Below are positions 21,569-32,606 of a DNA stretch of 64,000 nt, piece after piece. The notes under the pieces are model-generated. The model saw only the letters and a program-made list of their open reading frames with translations. It made no database searches and had not been told where the DNA came from. This DNA comes from Liopterus haemorrhoidalis (Eukaryota; Arthropoda; Insecta; Coleoptera; Dytiscidae): positions 18,602,879 to 18,666,878 of the forward strand of contig OZ020622.1 of the NCBI GenBank assembly GCA_963971575.1. The letters are read 5' to 3'. The number at the start of each line of letters is the position of its first letter. Positions within the stretch are counted from its first letter, which is position 1. The position numbers and the translations under genes are program-made.

Positions 21569-22511
21569 TTTATTCAAGGTATCTATAACAACAATGTGCA
21601 AATTAGTTAATGGAATTATAACAACAGTTATCTTTACTTACTGAAATAATTAAGAGGAACACATGGATGTTATCAAAAAACGAACTAAGTCGTTATAAAT
21701 CCCAAACCAATCAGGCACCATAACTTTTTTACAATAAAAAAAAACTTTAAATTAATAACATTCTATACATTTTTTACAAGCAAACGTGAAGCGGCCATTT
21801 TGTTAATAAGGGAAGAAGAACAAGAGTTGAGGGGTGGAGATAAGGAAATTGTTCTAGAATGTTCCATTATACGATTAAGGTAAGAAGAAGTATTCTTCAT
21901 CCCATGATTCAATATGATGACCTTGGGTATTTTTGAAATTAAGCGGGCATGTGTATGACTTAGAATTAAATAAAAAACCAATAATAAATTGACAAAATTG
22001 CAACAAGGGTATTATAATCATTATTATCACACAATAACCTCTCGAGGATCATTTTTCTTCCTTATTTTTTTAAATGTAAGGAGGAAAGAGTAAATAGAAT
22101 GTAAATTTTCAATATCCTTTTTCGAATTTAGTGTGTGATCAAAATGATTAATATAACACATCTCTTTAAACATCCTACTAGAAAAATGGGAGAAACGGTC
22201 CAAAACCTCAGGATTATCAAATTCAACTTTATGCTTCGTGTCATGTATATGTTGTCCCAACGCACATTTTTTAGGACTTATTCTCGCATCAGAACGATGT
22301 TGAATTATTCTATTACTGAGTTTTTGTATCGTACTGCCCACGTAGACTTTGTTACATTCGCATTTCAATTTGTAAATACAGTTTTTACTGGAACCAATGT
22401 TGTATTTATATTTTAATTTCGTATTTATAGAAGCTAACTTTGATAATGGTTTGTCTGCAATAACTAGGTTTTCCAACCTTAGTACCTTCTTAAGGCTATT
22501 TGAGGTGTGTC

Positions 22512-22523
22512 CCAAATATGTGA
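22512..22523. repeat. 12-bp target-site duplication, left copy
   Basis: ccaaatatgtga occurs at 22512-22523 and 24940-24951 on both sides of the I-like element. It is single-copy at the matching place in the right Penelope arm (28786-28797), which preserves the empty site. Confidence 0.95.
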
Positions 22524-24624
22524 AGAATCAAACGACTTGCTGGCCAATACACAGTGCGGTTTTCGCCGTCACCGCTCAACAGCAGATCATCTGGTCAGAC
22601 TAGAGACAGCTATCAGGAATGCTTTCGTTGAAAACAAACACCTGGTAGCTGTGTTTTTCGATATTGATAAAGCCTATGACACTGCATGGATTTATGGGAT
22701 TCTCCGTACTCTGCATTCCTGGGGTCTCCGGGGACGCTTGATGTTCTTTATAAAAGACTTCATGTCGAACCGGCGCTTCAGGGTGCGGATCGGAAATACC
22801 CTGTCACAAATGTTCGCACTGGACAATGGGGTCCCACAGGGCTCCATACTGAGCGTTACGTTATTTTTGATTGCCATTAACGGTGCAGCTTCATGTATTC
22901 GATTGCCTGTACAGAGTTCGATTTTTGTCGACGACATTGGTATCTTTGTCGCCGGACAAAAGACTAGTACAATCGAACGTCAGCTCCAGCTGACCATCAA
23001 TCGTCTCGATACATGGGCAACCGAAAATGGCTTCAAATTCTCGACCAGCAAAACTGTGTGTGTCCATTTTTGTAGGAAAAGGGGTGTCCATCCCAACCCT
23101 ACACTCACGCTAAATGGAGCACAGTTACCATTTACCGATACTGCCAGATTTCTGGGTCTCGTTTTTGACAGTCGTCTAACTTGGCGGGCACATTTTTTGT
23201 CCGTCAAGAAAAAATGCCAAAAGTCGCTCAATTTGTTGCGGGTCCTCAGTCACAAGACATGGGGTGCAGACCGCACTGTCATGTTGCGTTTATATCGTTC
23301 TCTAGTGCGCTCTAAGCTGGACTATGGATGTCTAGCTTATGGGTCAGCTAAACACCAAGAGATAAGAATTCTTGACACTGTACATCACACTGGGGTTAGA
23401 TTGGCCACTGGTGCATTCCGCACCAGCCCAATACCAAGCCTGCTGTGTGAAGCAGGTGAACCGTCACTGTACAATCGTCGTAAAATTCTATCCCTGCGGT
23501 ATATGGCTGCACTCAGTGCCAAGCCAGATCATCCCGCGTATGACCCTATTCTACAAAATAGGCATACAGAGATTTATGACAGAAAACCAAGAGCCAATAG
23601 GCCCTTTGGTTTGAGGACTTTCGACATTTTGGGCGATATTGATTTTAATATGCCCGAAATGGCAAGTTTCGTTTTGTGTGCTGTTCCACCATGGACGCTA
23701 CCGCGTCCACTTGTGAACCTCACATTAACTAGGTTTGATAAAGATATTACGTTGCCTATCGAATACCAACATGAGTTACAAAGAACACTGGTCCCTAGGT
23801 TCGAGGATACTGTCATTTTTACTGACGGATCAAAATCCGGAACCAGGGTTGGGTGTGCGTTCGTTGTTTTGAATCCACGCCAACAGTTTCAGTACCGTCT
23901 GCACTCCATAACGAGTGTGTACACTGCTGAGCTGTACGCTATTTTCAAGGCCCTGTGTTTTGTTTCGTCAGAGCAAAGTCGGTCAAGTGTTATCTTGACG
24001 GACTCGCTGAGCGCTCTGAACAGTATCCAAGATCCAGATCCAGTGCATCCTCTTGTACTAAAGATCCGGTTGCTACTCCACAATCTGAATGCTCAGAATG
24101 TGAGGGTAGAGCTGTTTTGGATACCGGGACATGTTGGTATTAAAGGCAACGAAGCGGCAGATGCAGCTGCAAAAGCCGCCTCTCACAGACCTATGATTGA
24201 TGTGAGTTTCGTTTTTCCAGATGACGCAAAGAGTCATTTGACACATCTGGTTTTAGACATGTGGCAACATGAGTGGAGCCGCACACAGAACGTTAAGTTA
24301 CGACAGATTAAGGGAGACGTTAAACCATGGGGTTCTTCCTGCAGGATTAACCGCAGGGAGGAAACCGCCATCACACGCCTTCGTATAGGTCACTGTTGGT
24401 GGACCCATGGACACCTCCTTCGAGGTGAAGAGTCCCCTGTCTGTGAGACGTGTAACACAGATTTGTCTGTGTTACACATTTTAACCGAATGTGTACAGTT
24501 CGAGGATGTCAGGGAGAGGTTAGGCCTGTGCTATGACCTGTCAGTTGCCTTAGGTGACGACAGAGTACTCATGGACAGGCTGATACTCTTCCTGAGAGAA
24601 TCGAACTTACTGTTTTATGTGTGA
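22524..24624 (+). CDS. Non-LTR ORF2 fragment: reverse transcriptase + RNase H
   Basis: An uninterrupted 700-codon frame. The reverse transcriptase starts part-way in, at GFRRHRSTADHL, and includes VFFDIDKAYDTAW, GVPQGSILS and the catalytic block FVDDIG (usual YADD). An RNase H domain follows with all four acidic positions readable: FTDGSKSG, the Glu of YTAELYAI, LTDSLSAL and GNEAADAAAK. A CxxC...H...C motif (CETCNTDLSVLHILTEC) closes the protein. The apurinic endonuclease and most of the RT fingers are lost with the 5' end. The reading frame runs back a few codons into Penelope sequence, so no native start exists. The lack of stops suggests a young insertion. Confidence 0.9.
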
Positions 24625-24939
24625 AATCTTGCATCTTATTTTAATGTGTTTCTATTTATTGACTGTGATATTCGATGGTAATTGGCCCCTTTACAGCCTC
24701 TTACCATCACCCTGAGTCTGTTCAAATTTTCGAACAGACCTTTTATATTATTTATTTGTGTTTGTCAGTGCAAGATTTCTTTTATTGAGTATGCGTATTT
24801 TTAATGATTTTATTTATTTATTTATTTATTGTCTAAATTTTTGTTTTTAATATATAGTCTAGTCATTTAGATGGGCTGCGTTAGGCGCAAATAGCCTTTG
24901 TTGCTGTGCGCCAAAAATTTCAACTAACTAACTAACTAA
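22524..24939 (+). mobile_element. I-like non-LTR retrotransposon, 5'-truncated
   Basis: A 2,416-bp insertion with 12-bp target duplications and a 3' tail of (CTAA)n at about 24922-24939. The 3' untranslated region holds a hairpin with arms GGCGCA and TGCGCC near 24875-24912. Truncation lies inside the reverse transcriptase. Clade call rests on the RT plus RNase H layout and the short tandem tail. Confidence 0.9.
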
Positions 24940-26863
24940 CCAAATATGTGAGGGCTCTGTATTTTTTAGGTTCAGAAACTTCCGTTTTATTGGTAACCAA
25001 TCCTACATTACCTCCCCCTGGATCTGATTCGTGATTGGTATCACAGTTGAAAAGAATTTTGTAAACTACTTTTTTTGGATATGAATTGGCTATGAAGATT
25101 CCTGCTAATCTTTTTAAATTATTTTTGAGGAAAGTTATATCTGAAATTTTTGTGACCCTGTCTTTCATGGTTTTTAAAAGTGCTATTTTGTATTTAAGTG
25201 GATGAAAAGAAAGGAAGTTAAGATATCTACCTGAGTATGTTTTTTTGGTGTACCAATTGAATTTGAGGTTATTATCTATATCTCTAAAGAAGTAAGTGTC
25301 CAAAAAGGGGACTCCTTTTTTTTCCACATCTTCTACCTCTATGGTAAATTGTATCGACGGATGATATTCATTGAATTTTTCCAAGACATAGTTGGTTTTG
25401 TTCAACGGAACTGCCAACACTAAGTCATCAACATATTTTTTTATAAAAGGTACTTGGAAATCCAATCTTTCCAAAACCTTATCCAATAAAGTATCCATGG
25501 TTATTTGAGCTAAGATGGGAGAGAGATTGCTACCCATTGGACAACCCTTCTTTTGTAAGTAAATCTTATCCTCAAACGCAAAATAAGAAGAATGATATAT
25601 GGTTTTTAAAATTTCAATAAAAATATCCCTGCTGATAGGGGTAACTTTGGAGATGTCTGACCATCTGTTTTTAATTTCTTGTAAAATAAGGTCCCATGTG
25701 AGACTAGGAAATAATGAAACTACATCCAAACTAATTAATGTAAAATTATTCGGAATTTTGAAATCTTTAAGTTCTTTAACCAGATCAAACGAATTGTTAA
25801 CGTAGTATGGATTGTCAATGTTATAAGATTTTTTTAATATGTCTGCCATAAAAATGGTAAGGTTTTTTAAAGGTCCATCCGAACTATCAATGATATGACG
25901 TAATGGTTTTTCATCTTTATGTATTTTAATGTTAGCAAAAACCCTAGGGATAAGTGCGTTATGTTCGTTTAAATCTCTGGCAATCTCTTTTGAAATGAAT
26001 TTATTAAGTTTAAGTTTTGCTACTAATTTATTGTTGAGGTTTTGATATGACGTAGTAGGATCGGAACCCAATACTTCGTAAGTTTCTTCATCATTTAAAA
26101 TGGTTTCTAGTTTTTGGTTATATTCCGCTCTGTTCATGATAACAGAAACGTTGCCTTTATCGGCTTTTAATAATATTAAATTGGGATTATTTTTTAAAAA
26201 TATTTTTGTGGTATGAAATTGTCTAGTAATGGCATTAAATTTGTATTCACTAGATCCATGAGTGCCTTTAAAATAATTGGTGAGTAGATTGGTGACTTGT
26301 GCTCTTTTAATTTCTTTAAAATCCTCCTCATGAAGAGAAAGAATGTCTTCTACTTCAGCAAGTATTTTAAACACATCCACGTCTCTGTGGCTGAGTGGTA
26401 CAGAAAATTTACTTCCTAATTTTAGAAAGTTGGAAATCTCTTTAGGAATTTCTACGTCTGATAGGTTCATGAACCATTCATCCGACGTTTTTATTTTGTT
26501 GTTTAATTCAAAATTATCCCTTATTTTCAAAAACTTATCATGAAGTCGAGTCTTTTTACTATTTATAGACTTATTAAAGGATGTTTTTTGTTTCTGAAAA
26601 AATCTTTTTTGTACGTAAAAAGGCACGGCTTCAGTGATAAGTGTCCTCAAACAAGAAATATCAGTTTCCAACTTCCTAATATCGGAATTCACATTAGAAA
26701 GTTCTAAGCTAAGTATTTTTAATTTCAACCTTAGGTTAAATGGTCCAAAATCCCTGTTCAGATCCCCACTATTATCCAACATAAGGTTCTGAACTTTCTT
26801 CTCATAAGCCCAAATGTGTTTTGGAGTCACGTGTTCTTTTTTGCATTTGATAAGGAATGTTAA

Positions 26864-26873
26864 GAAGACCAAG
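26864..26873. other. Spacer at the centre of the palindrome
   Basis: Ten bases, gaagaccaag, separate arms that begin ttaacattcctt. Nothing in it is recognisable; on the minus strand it continues the reading frame as a plausible piece of the element's own N-terminus (NLVF). Confidence 0.8.
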
Positions 26874-29282
26874 TTAACATTCCTTATCAAATGCAAAAAA
26901 GAACACGTGACTCCAAAACACATTTGGGCTTATGAGAAGAAAGTTCAGAACCTTATGTTGGATAATAGTGGGGATCTGAACAGGGATTTTGGACCATTTA
27001 ACCTAAGGTTGAAATTAAAAATACTTAGCTTAGAACTTTCTAATGTGAATTCCGATATTAGGAAGTTGGAAACTGATATTTCTTGTTTGAGGACACTTAT
27101 CACTGAAGCCGTGCCTTTTTACGTACAAAAAAGATTTTTTCAGAAACAAAAAACATCCTTTAATAAGTCTATAAATAGTAAAAAGACTCGACTTCATGAT
27201 AAGTTTTTGAAAATAAGGGATAATTTTGAATTAAACAACAAAATAAAAACGTCGGATGAATGGTTCATGAACCTATCAGACGTAGAAATTCCTAAAGAGA
27301 TTTCCAACTTTCTAAAATTAGGAAGTAAATTTTCTGTACCACTCAGCCACAGAGACGTGGATGTGTTTAAAATACTTGCTGAAGTAGAAGACATTCTTTC
27401 TCTTCATGAGGAGGATTTTAAAGAAATTAAAAGAGCACAAGTCACCAATCTACTCACCAATTATTTTAAAGGCACTCATGGATCTAGTGAATACAAATTT
27501 AATGCCATTACTAGACAATTTCATACCACAAAAATATTTTTAAAAAATAATCCCAATTTAATATTATTAAAAGCCGATAAAGGCAACGTTTCTGTTATCA
27601 TGAACAGAGCGGAATATAACCAAAAACTAGAAACCATTTTAAATGATGAAGAAACTTACGAAGTATTGGGTTCCGATCCTACTACGTCATATCAAAACCT
27701 CAACAATAAATTAGTAGCAAAACTTAAACTTAATAAATTCATTTCAAAAGAGATTGCCAGAGATTTAAACGAACATAACGCACTTATCCCTAGGGTTTTT
27801 GCTAACATTAAAATACATAAAGATGAAAAACCATTACGTCATATCATTGATAGTTCGGATGGACCTTTAAAAAACCTTACCATTTTTATGGCAGACATAT
27901 TAAAAAAATCTTATAACATTGACAATCCATACTACGTTAACAATTCGTTTGATCTGGTTAAAGAACTTAAAGATTTCAAAATTCCGAATAATTTTACATT
28001 AATTAGTTTGGATGTAGTTTCATTATTTCCTAGTCTCACATGGGACCTTATTTTACAAGAAATTAAAAACAGATGGTCAGACATCTCCAAAGTTACCCCT
28101 ATCAGCAGGGATATTTTTATTGAAATTTTAAAAACCATATATCATTCTTCTTATTTTGCGTTTGAGGATAAGATTTACTTACAAAAGAAGGGTTGTCCAA
28201 TGGGTAGCAATCTCTCTCCCATCTTAGCTCAAATAACCATGGATACTTTATTGGATAAGGTTTTGGAAAGATTGGATTTCCAAGTACCTTTTATAAAAAA
28301 ATATGTTGATGACTTAGTGTTGGCAGTTCCGTTGAACAAAACCAACTATGTCTTGGAAAAATTCAATGAATATCATCCGTCGATACAATTTACCATAGAG
28401 GTAGAAGATGTGGAAAAAAAAGGAGTCCCCTTTTTGGACACTTACTTCTTTAGAGATATAGATAATAACCTCAAATTCAATTGGTACACCAAAAAAACAT
28501 ACTCAGGTAGATATCTTAACTTCCTTTCTTTTCATCCACTTAAATACAAAATAGCACTTTTAAAAACCATGAAAGACAGGGTCACAAAAATTTCAGATAT
28601 AACTTTCCTCAAAAATAATTTAAAAAGATTAGCAGGAATCTTCATAGCCAATTCATATCCAAAAAAAGTAGTTTACAAAATTCTTTTCAACTGTGATACC
28701 AATCACGAATCAGATCCAGGGGGAGGTAATGTAGGATTGGTTACCAATAAAACGGAAGTTTCTGAACCTAAAAAATACAGAGCCCTCACATATTTGGGAC
28801 ACACCTCAAATAGCCTTAAGAAGGTACTAAGGTTGGAAAACCTAGTTATTGCAGACAAACCATTATCAAAGTTAGCTTCTATAAATACGAAATTAAAATA
28901 TAAATACAACATTGGTTCCAGTAAAAACTGTATTTACAAATTGAAATGCGAATGTAACAAAGTCTACGTGGGTAGTACGATACAAAAACTCAGTAATAGA
29001 ATAATTCAACATCGTTCTGATGCGAGAATAAGTCCTAAAAAATGTGCGTTGGGACAACATATACATGACACGAAGCATAAAGTTGAATTTGATAATCCTG
29101 AGGTTTTGGACCGTTTCTCCCATTTTTCTAGTAGGATGTTTAAAGAGATGTGTTATATTAATCATTTTGATCACACACTAAATTCGAAAAAGGATATTGA
29201 AAATTTACATTCTATTTACTCTTTCCTCCTTACATTTAAAAAAATAAGGAAGAAAAATGATCCTCGAGAGGTTATTGTGTGA
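26874..29282 (+). CDS. Penelope-like reverse transcriptase / GIY-YIG protein
   Basis: An open frame of about 800 residues of true element sequence. It lacks the extreme N-terminus but starts close to the conserved block FLIKCKKEHVTPKHIW. The reverse transcriptase shows KADKGNVSVIMNRAEY, PRVFANIKIHK, DVVSLFPSL, GCPMGSNLSPILA and the catalytic KYVDDLV. After a linker comes a GIY-YIG nuclease with CIYKLKCECNKVYVGST, an Arg in NRIIQHR and the Glu of RMFKEMCYI. This RT plus GIY-YIG order is diagnostic of Penelope-like elements, which prime on chromosomal DNA. All key residues are present and no stop interrupts. The frame's first ATG (26814) is in the opposite arm, so any expressed protein would carry 20 foreign residues. 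Confidence 0.92.
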   Translation, partial: LTFLIKCKKEHVTPKHIWAYEKKVQNLMLDNSGDLNRDFGPFNLRLKLKILSLELSNVNSDIRKLETDISCLRTLITEAVPFYVQKRFFQKQKTSFNKSINSKKTRLHDKFLKIRDNFELNNKIKTSDEWFMNLSDVEIPKEISNFLKLGSKFSVPLSHRDVDVFKILAEVEDILSLHEEDFKEIKRAQVTNLLTNYFKGTHGSSEYKFNAITRQFHTTKIFLKNNPNLILLKADKGNVSVIMNRAEYNQKLETILNDEETYEVLGSDPTTSYQNLNNKLVAKLKLNKFISKEIARDLNEHNALIPRVFANIKIHKDEKPLRHIIDSSDGPLKNLTIFMADILKKSYNIDNPYYVNNSFDLVKELKDFKIPNNFTLISLDVVSLFPSLTWDLILQEIKNRWSDISKVTPISRDIFIEILKTIYHSSYFAFEDKIYLQKKGCPMGSNLSPILAQITMDTLLDKVLERLDFQVPFIKKYVDDLVLAVPLNKTNYVLEKFNEYHPSIQFTIEVEDVEKKGVPFLDTYFFRDIDNNLKFNWYTKKTYSGRYLNFLSFHPLKYKIALLKTMKDRVTKISDITFLKNNLKRLAGIFIANSYPKKVVYKILFNCDTNHESDPGGGNVGLVTNKTEVSEPKKYRALTYLGHTSNSLKKVLRLENLVIADKPLSKLASINTKLKYKYNIGSSKNCIYKLKCECNKVYVGSTIQKLSNRIIQHRSDARISPKKCALGQHIHDTKHKVEFDNPEVLDRFSHFSSRMFKEMCYINHFDHTLNSKKDIENLHSIYSFLLTFKKIRKKNDPREVIV

Positions 29283-29740
29283 TAATAATGATTATAATAC
29301 CCTTGTTGCAATTTTGTCAATTTATTATTGGTTTTTTATTTAATTCTAAGTCATACACATGCCCGCTTAATTTCAAAAATACCCAAGGTCATCATATTGA
29401 ATCATGGGATGAAGAATACTTCTTCTTACCTTAATCGTATAATGGAACATTCTAGAACAATTTCCTTATCTCCACCCCTCAACTCTTGTTCTTCTTCCCT
29501 TATTAACAAAATGGCCGCTTCACGTTTGCTTGTAAAAAATGTATAGAATGTTATTAATTTAAAGTTTTTTTTTATTGTAAAAAAGTTATGGTGCCTGATT
29601 GGTTTGGGATTTATAACGACTTAGTTCGTTTTTTGATAACATCCATGTGTTCCTCTTAATTATTTCAGTAAGTAAAGATAACTGTTGTTATAATTCCATT
29701 AACTAATTTGCACATTGTTGTTATAGATACCTTGAATAAA

Positions 29741-29761
29741 GCTAACGAACTGTTGGCGAAA
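29741..29761 (+). other. Hammerhead-like stem II block, right Penelope arm
   Basis: GCTAAC-gaact-GTTGGC-GAAA, preceded by cttgaataaa. It resembles the stem II plus GAAA part of hammerhead ribozymes reported in Penelope-like elements, but the CTGANGA part is altered. Confidence 0.3.
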
Positions 29762-29832
29762 TATAGGCCTTATGAAATAAATGTGGGTTATTCACGACAC
29801 TATCTTCTTTATCCCGACTAAATTAAGTATAT

Positions 29833-30396
29833 TTAATTTCAACAGAAGAAAGAAATTCTCCGGTGTGTATATATATATATATATATATATCAATTTCTGT
29901 TTGTTTGTTTGCTTGTTCTTTATGAACAGCCAAACGGATGGACCGGGGGGGGGGGGGGTAAAATAATCCAAGGAAGGTTTTAGTGAGGGTTCCAACTTCA
30001 CCAATGTCCCCCTAGTATGAGGGAAAACCATCATTTTTCACTCTCCGTGCAGTTAAAATTGATTACGTAGGCTAAACCTTAAGAGATATATCGCTATAAT
30101 GTATACAAAAATATAGATCTTAACTAGACCTAAAAAAAAGTCCATGAGAGCATATACCTATCATGCACCGATATCATGTATTGGGCAATTTTCTGTTTTT
30201 AAACGTAATAGTTTTTGTATTATAAAGTTTGTGGGTGCATAACATCGAAGGTTTATAGTAATGTATCAATTATTTTAGAATAATAAATTATTGCATTTCA
30301 AGCAGAATCATAACGTACTGAACACTATCAAAGGTCAATAATATTGGAGTTATCACAGGTTAAACAGAACTCCGAAATGCAGATTATAATACCTAC
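29833..30396. other. Gene-free stretch right of the Penelope pair
   Basis: It holds a (TA)n tract (29866-29890), a (TTTG)-like run and a homopolymer of G near 29943-29957. No gene recognised. Confidence 0.5.
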
Positions 30397-31143
30397 TAGA
30401 GATGTGTCGTTCGCGAACGATTCGTACCAAAAGAACGAATCGTTGCAATGAATTGATACGACCGAATCTCTTAATAAGCAGCGAACGAATCTTCAGTACG
30501 CGAACTCACGAATCAATGCTAGCGAGTGGCGAGTGTGATATGGAACGGAACGGAAAAAGGGTCGGGCACAGAGCTCAGGCTGGTGGCTGTGTAGTGTGGA
30601 ACACACGTACATCTATGTCTGTAGTCTGGAACGTAAGCTCAGGCTGGATGGACGAACTTAGAACATGGCACGTGCGACAGCTGAACGGAAGACTCGATAC
30701 ACTGCGCCGTACAATGTGTATACGTACGTGTACTTGACACATACACGTACTACGTATACTGATACGTACATCTATGTCTGTAGTCTGGTACGTAAGCTCA
30801 GGCTGGATGGGCGAACTTAGAACATGGCACGAGCGACAGCTGAACGGCAGACTCGATACACTACGCCGTACATGTGTGTACGTACGTGTACTTGACACAT
30901 AATACGTAGTATGTGTCATCACGTTCATCGTTCGCTAACTAATAGCGACTACAGAAGTATGTATAGGTACTGTTCTCAGCTCCCAGTACACAACTATGTA
31001 ATAACAAAGCCAAATACAGCGTGACGTAGACAGTAAATACTAGATTTGTTGTACGCCAACGATTCGTTCCAAAAGAACGAATCTTTTTAGAGAGTACTGA
31101 ATATTGAAGGAATCTTTAAAAAGATTCGCAATTCCCACCTCTA
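30397..31143. mobile_element. hAT-type non-autonomous element with internal duplication
   Basis: Flanked by perfect 8-bp duplications atacctac (30389-30396, 31144-31151). The ends are TAGAGATGTGTCGTTCGCG and, read inward, TAGAGGTGGGAATTGCGAAT. Inside, a block of about 140 bp is repeated with a period of 159 bp (from 30605 and 30764). The open frames inside mirror this duplication and match no known protein. Confidence 0.85.
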
Positions 31144-31155
31144 ATACCTACCGTT

Positions 31156-31425
31156 TTATATATTTATCTTGATGAGCGATATGTTCCACTTACTTGGAAT
31201 TAAAGTAGTAGTGAAATGTGAAATAGTGATTAAATGAGAAGGCACGTTGCGTGTGGGATAATAAGGCACTGAGGAGGAAGCAGCGAAAGTCACTGAGCTT
31301 GTTGGGTACTGTAGACAACCTGTAATGAAATAGACTGATAGATAGTTGAGTTGAGAATTGATAGCTTGTTGAGTACCGTAAGACACACTCTGTACAACGC
31401 TGATATTGCACGTGTTAGCCATAAT
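31156..31425 (-). repeat. Dispersed repeat E, copy 2
   Basis: Reverse complement of parts of 19440-19700. It overlaps no recognisable gene. It leads directly into the tandem array that follows. Confidence 0.5.
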
Positions 31426-31433
31426 TAGTTGTT

Positions 31434-31675
31434 TGACTCTGGATGGTCAGGGACCTCAAGGAGTTCAAGGGAAATCTGGATGGTCAGGGACCTCAAGGAG
31501 TTGTGTTAGTTTTGTTTGACTCTGGATAGTCAGGGACCTCAAGGAGTTCAGAGGAACTCTGAATGGTCAGGGACCTCAAGGAGTTGTGTTTGTTTTGTTC
31601 GACGATGAATGTTCAGGGACCTCAAGGTGTTCAGTGAAACTCTGGATGGTCAGGAACCTCAAGGAGAAGAGCAAA
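31434..31675 (+). repeat. Tandem repeat, core ggtcagggacctcaaggag
   Basis: Six copies of a 28-bp core alternate with two kinds of spacer, so the higher-order period is about 84 bp. A polypyrimidine tract plus 'ttttgcag' follows (about 31697-31718), resembling a splice acceptor, and then a short frame MPRGRGRSKTAVLG with a stop. Confidence 0.75.
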
Positions 31676-32320
31676 ACTAACGTTATATTTTCGTTTCCTC
31701 TGTTTTATTTTGCAGTTATTAAATTCTGAAGATGCCGCGAGGACGTGGCAGGAGCAAGACGGCCGTGTTAGGATAATAAGTAGTTATTCACTTAAGTTCT
31801 TAAAGGTGAAGGTTTACACACGTTAAGTAAGACGGTTTAAAATTAATGAATTAGATTTATTAAAAGTAATATTTACAATAGATTAAAATATAGGTATTAA
31901 GATAATTAAAAGTTTAAAACAAATAGAATCGGATAGACTAACAGAATGCCGACACAGTGTCTCTAAGAATTCTACAAATTAGATCTTTACGCTAGCCGGA
32001 CCGAATACTGTGTTTTCTGGTGTTCAGAGAGTCGTGTGTTTTTATAAGACATTTCTAGGCATTTCTACAAAGAAGGGTAACAGCATTGTTCAATGCTAAT
32101 GTTCAAAGTTATTAAGCAATAATTCCGAACAAATGTCTCCTTGAACAATGCACTATTTAAAAATATATTTCTAAAGTTACGTGTTGTATATGTAAGGTTT
32201 TCAATTTTATTTTATTATCTGAATTCTAAAAAATATGTATCCTTTAAAAATTCCAAAAAATGCCTTTCAAATAAATTCTGGCGACGGGTGGTTTGTGAAA
32301 GTTTGGTCATTGTTCCAGCA
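31676..32320. other. Gene-free stretch
   Basis: Apart from the acceptor-like site above, only a short repeat at about 32240-32310 ('ttctggcgacgggtggttt') shared with about 36580-36645 is seen. Confidence 0.4.
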
Positions 32321-32606
32321 ATCTGACCGATTCGTTACCCCATCTCATATAGTCATCTTGTACCCTTTCCTTCGTCTCCCATTCCTTCTATACCCAAGTC
32401 TCCAGTCCGTACATAAGGATACTCTTCACTATTGCATCGAATATCCTCATCCTCCATTTGATACCGTCATTAAATCTCCTCTTCCCTATGATCCATAGTT
32501 TTCTCATAACTAGCCTTGCTTTCTTCATTCTTTCTTCGTACCCCACTACTATTTTTACATATATAATTTTCTTTTCAAAACATTTTTTGTAACTGAGAAT
32601 TTTCAC
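32320..32606 (-). pseudogene. Non-LTR fragment (same family as 56282-57385)
   Basis: The frame contains KKARLVMRKLWIIGKRRFND and FDAIVKSILMYGLETW, the region just after the reverse transcriptase core. The 56.3-kb copy reads KKARIVMGKLWNIGERKFND there. Heavily truncated. Confidence 0.65.

Larger units (their letters stand above)
21477..26863 (-). mobile_element. Penelope-like element, left arm
   Basis: Minus-strand copy, interrupted at 22524-24939 by an I-like non-LTR element. Its 3' untranslated part (21477-22026) matches 29283-29832. Confidence 0.92.
22027..26863 (-). pseudogene. Penelope-like protein, left copy, interrupted
   Basis: The coding region matches the right-arm protein residue for residue where I compared it. 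It is split into 24932-26863 (N-terminal part and reverse transcriptase) and 22027-22515 (C-terminal GIY-YIG endonuclease). The break falls between Leu and Gly in ...KYRALTYL|GHTSNS.... The only cause of inactivation I see is the insertion; removal of element and one duplication would restore register. An ATG at 26923 lies in the opposite arm, so the first residues of that frame are antisense read-through, not element protein. Confidence 0.9.
21477..29832. mobile_element. Head-to-head pair of Penelope-like elements
   Basis: Two copies of one Penelope-like element face each other around a 10-bp spacer (26864-26873, gaagaccaag). Each arm is 2,959 bp once the 2,416-bp insertion and its extra 12-bp duplication in the left arm are removed. 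Every landmark I compared keeps exact register (position x pairs with 53737-x, or 51309-x left of the insertion). I saw one mismatch, 22336 against 28973. Similarity ends sharply at 21477 and 29832. Both copies lack their 5' region at the same point, just inside the conserved N-terminus. Confidence 0.93.

Noticed and set aside
22135..22416. Frames antisense to the Penelope endonuclease (also 28893-29174) as genes
   Set aside because: They are shadows of the real coding strand and recur only because both arms are present.
26814..26873. N-terminal 20 residues (MCFGVTCSFLHLIRNV..) shared by both Penelope frames as a conserved protein start
   Set aside because: They are antisense read-through of the opposite arm across the palindrome centre, identical in both only because the arms are mirror copies.
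21477..29832. Palindrome as a pure assembly artefact
   Set aside because: One arm carries a clean insertion with target duplications, there is at least one base difference, and the flanks differ; still needs long reads to exclude fully.
30575..30928. 117-residue frame with two near-identical halves as a repeat protein
   Set aside because: The duplication is in the DNA of a hAT element (159-bp period) and is open by chance.
31690..31780. MPRGRGRSKTAVLG as a protamine- or histone-like mini-gene
   Set aside because: Only 14 codons, no supporting context except an acceptor-like site; kept only as a finding.
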